Below, in pieces: positions 5,826-7,206 of a DNA stretch of 7,206 nt. The stretch is from contig DGQE01000024.1 in the NCBI GenBank assembly GCA_002389645.1, positions 1-7,206 on the forward strand. Direction: 5' to 3'. Numbering within the stretch: the first letter of the stretch is position 1; each line of letters starts with the position of its first letter. This DNA comes from Flavobacteriales bacterium UBA4422. GTDB lineage: Bacteria > Bacteroidota > Bacteroidia > Flavobacteriales_G > Salibacteraceae. Position numbers and translations under genes: made by a program. The notes beneath the pieces were generated by a model. That model was not told the DNA's origin. It saw only the letters and a list, made by a program, of their open reading frames with translations, and ran no database searches.

Positions 5826-7202
5826 CTGAGAAATAGCCTTCAAAATTATTTCTTCAAAATCAGCTAATGAATGTAATGTTTGATTGCCCGAATTCATATC
5901 CTTCAAAATAAAAGTTTTGTTTTCAAATTCTTCAGAACCCAAAACAACCATAAATGGTATTTCTTTTGCATTTGCATAAGAAAACTGTTTTTTTATTTTT
6001 ATTGAATCGGGATAGTATTCACATCTGATCTTGTGAGAACGTAACTTTTCAATCATTCTAAGGCAGCTTACAGCCATATCTGTTCCGAAATTTGCAAAGA
6101 GAACTTGAGTCCTTTTTTGAGCAGATTTTGGAAATAAATTAAGTTCTTCCATTACCAAATAAATACGATCAAAACCAAAAGAAATACCAACTCCACTGGT
6201 GTCTTTCAGTCCAAAACCTGCAGTCAGATCATCATAACGCCCTCCTCCACCAATAGATCCCATCTTAATCTCTTGAGGAGCCACTACTTCAAAGATACAT
6301 CCTGTATAATAATTTAATCCTCGGGCTAGAGTAACATCAACATCTAATTTAATGGATTTTAAACCCAACTGACTAACCGTGTCGACTACAAAACGAAGTT
6401 CTTCAACTCCTTTGATCCCTTGTTCCGAACTTTCTAAAAAATCAGTTAAAAGATCCAGTTTTGAATTAAAATCTCCGGTCAATCCCATCAAGGGTAATAC
6501 GCTATTTACAGAATCAATTGTAAAGCCTTTGGTCAAAAGTTGATCAATCACACCCTCTTGACCAATTTTATCCAATTTGTCTAGAGCAACTGTAAAATCA
6601 ATGATCCGTTCTGAAGCTCCCAAAACCTCAGCTATTCCTGCCAAAATCTTACGGTTGTTAATTTTCAAAACAGCTCCATTTAAATGCAAACGATGAAACA
6701 CATCGTCATATAAACCACACAACTCAACCTCTTGCCAGAGTGATTTACTACCAACAATATCAGCATCACACTGAAAAAATTCTTGAAATCGTCCATGCTG
6801 TGGGCGATCTGCCCTCCAAACAGGTTGAATCTGATAACGTTTAAATGGAAAGCTAATGTCATTTTGGTGTTGTACGACATAACGAGCAAAAGGAACTGTT
6901 AAATCATAACGTAAAGCTTTCTCAGAAAGAGAATTTGAAAAGGCAGCGAGTTTTTGATTCGCTAATGCATCCAAATCAGCCTTTTTGAGTTTATCACCAG
7001 AGTTTAAGATTTTAAAAATCAAACGATCCCCTTCTTCTCCATATTTACCAAGAAGTGTAGTTGTTTTTTCAAAGGAAGGCGTTTCGATAGGCTCGAAACC
7101 GTAATTTTCAAAAGAAGAAGAAAGAATGTTTTTTAAATAACTCCTTTGGGCAACTTCTTTGGGCGAAAAATCTCTTGTACCCTTAGGTATGGATGGCTTC
7201 AT
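5823..7202 (-). CDS. hisS: Histidyl-tRNA synthetase (class II)
   Basis: The 459-residue enzyme charges tRNA-His with histidine in the cytoplasm using ATP. It starts MKPSIPKGTRDFSP, the usual HisRS opening, so the ATG at 7202-7200 is well supported; only four bases upstream are in the window. Class II motif 1 lies around residues 34-45 (YGFEPIETPSFE). Motif 2 is PVWRADRPQHGRFQEF at 127-142 with Arg130. The histidine-specific signatures are LARGLNYYTG at 292-301 with Arg294, and SIGGGGRYDD at 316-325. Motif 3 is GVGISFGFDR at 337-346 with Arg346. Residues from about 365 form the anticodon-binding domain. It is longer than the roughly 424-residue E. coli enzyme, mostly through extra sequence between motifs 1 and 2 (about 50-95), which I recall as normal for Bacteroidota. 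All key residues are present and no damage is seen. It is probably unrelated in function to the convergent surface-protein pair. Confidence 0.98.
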   Translation of the reverse strand: MKPSIPKGTRDFSPKEVAQRSYLKNILSSSFENYGFEPIETPSFEKTTTLLGKYGEEGDRLIFKILNSGDKLKKADLDALANQKLAAFSNSLSEKALRYDLTVPFARYVVQHQNDISFPFKRYQIQPVWRADRPQHGRFQEFFQCDADIVGSKSLWQEVELCGLYDDVFHRLHLNGAVLKINNRKILAGIAEVLGASERIIDFTVALDKLDKIGQEGVIDQLLTKGFTIDSVNSVLPLMGLTGDFNSKLDLLTDFLESSEQGIKGVEELRFVVDTVSQLGLKSIKLDVDVTLARGLNYYTGCIFEVVAPQEIKMGSIGGGGRYDDLTAGFGLKDTSGVGISFGFDRIYLVMEELNLFPKSAQKRTQVLFANFGTDMAVSCLRMIEKLRSHKIRCEYYPDSIKIKKQFSYANAKEIPFMVVLGSEEFENKTFILKDMNSGNQTLHSLADFEEIILKAISQ

Positions 7203-7206
7203 GCTG

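Noticed and set aside
5818..5868. Intrinsic terminator between the convergent genes
   Set aside because: Stems are only 7 bp and AT-rich, loops are long and no T-run follows on either strand, so it was kept as an observation and not annotated as a terminator.
6680..6889. Alternative - strand frame of 69 codons inside hisS
   Set aside because: Lies over the conserved motif 2 region of HisRS in another frame; composition shows no independent gene.

Overview
The window is AT-rich and almost fully coding: two + strand genes and one - strand gene, with essentially no intergenic DNA. It looks like Bacteroidota, most likely a marine-type Flavobacteriia. The evidence is a C-terminal type IX secretion (T9SS) sorting domain, a lipoprotein with a Bacteroidota-style signal peptide, long BspA-like (DUF285) and thrombospondin type 3 repeat arrays in one secreted protein, and a HisRS with motif wording typical of that phylum. 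The assignment rests on protein features, not on a marker-gene comparison.

Positions 1-5121 (+) hold the 3' part of a giant secreted multidomain protein, with 1706 codons visible and the true start upstream of the window. In order it contains: a lead-in segment; 12 DUF285 repeats (166-1059); an Ig-like domain and two Swm-like beta domains (1111-2082); 13 tandem thrombospondin type 3-like calcium-binding units, each with a paired-Cys signature (2083-3438); two cadherin-like domains (3439-4152); a second short TSP3 block (4201-4392); a Cys-containing linker module (4393-4884); and a T9SS type A sorting domain (4885-5118). This reads as a surface adhesin or stalk protein that is calcium-stiffened and disulfide-stabilised.

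Positions 5121-5822 (+) encode a small lipoprotein with two Fn3-like domains. Its ATG overlaps the stop of the giant gene (TAATG), so the two are almost certainly co-transcribed and translationally coupled. A working idea is that the lipoprotein is a membrane-anchored partner of the secreted giant; this is inference from coupling and domain type.

Positions 5823-7202 (-) encode histidyl-tRNA synthetase, complete except that its upstream region lies outside the window. It converges on the lipoprotein gene with zero spacing: the two stop codons together form TAGCTA. No tRNA, rRNA, CRISPR, insertion sequence or riboswitch was seen, and no gene-free stretch longer than a few bases exists.
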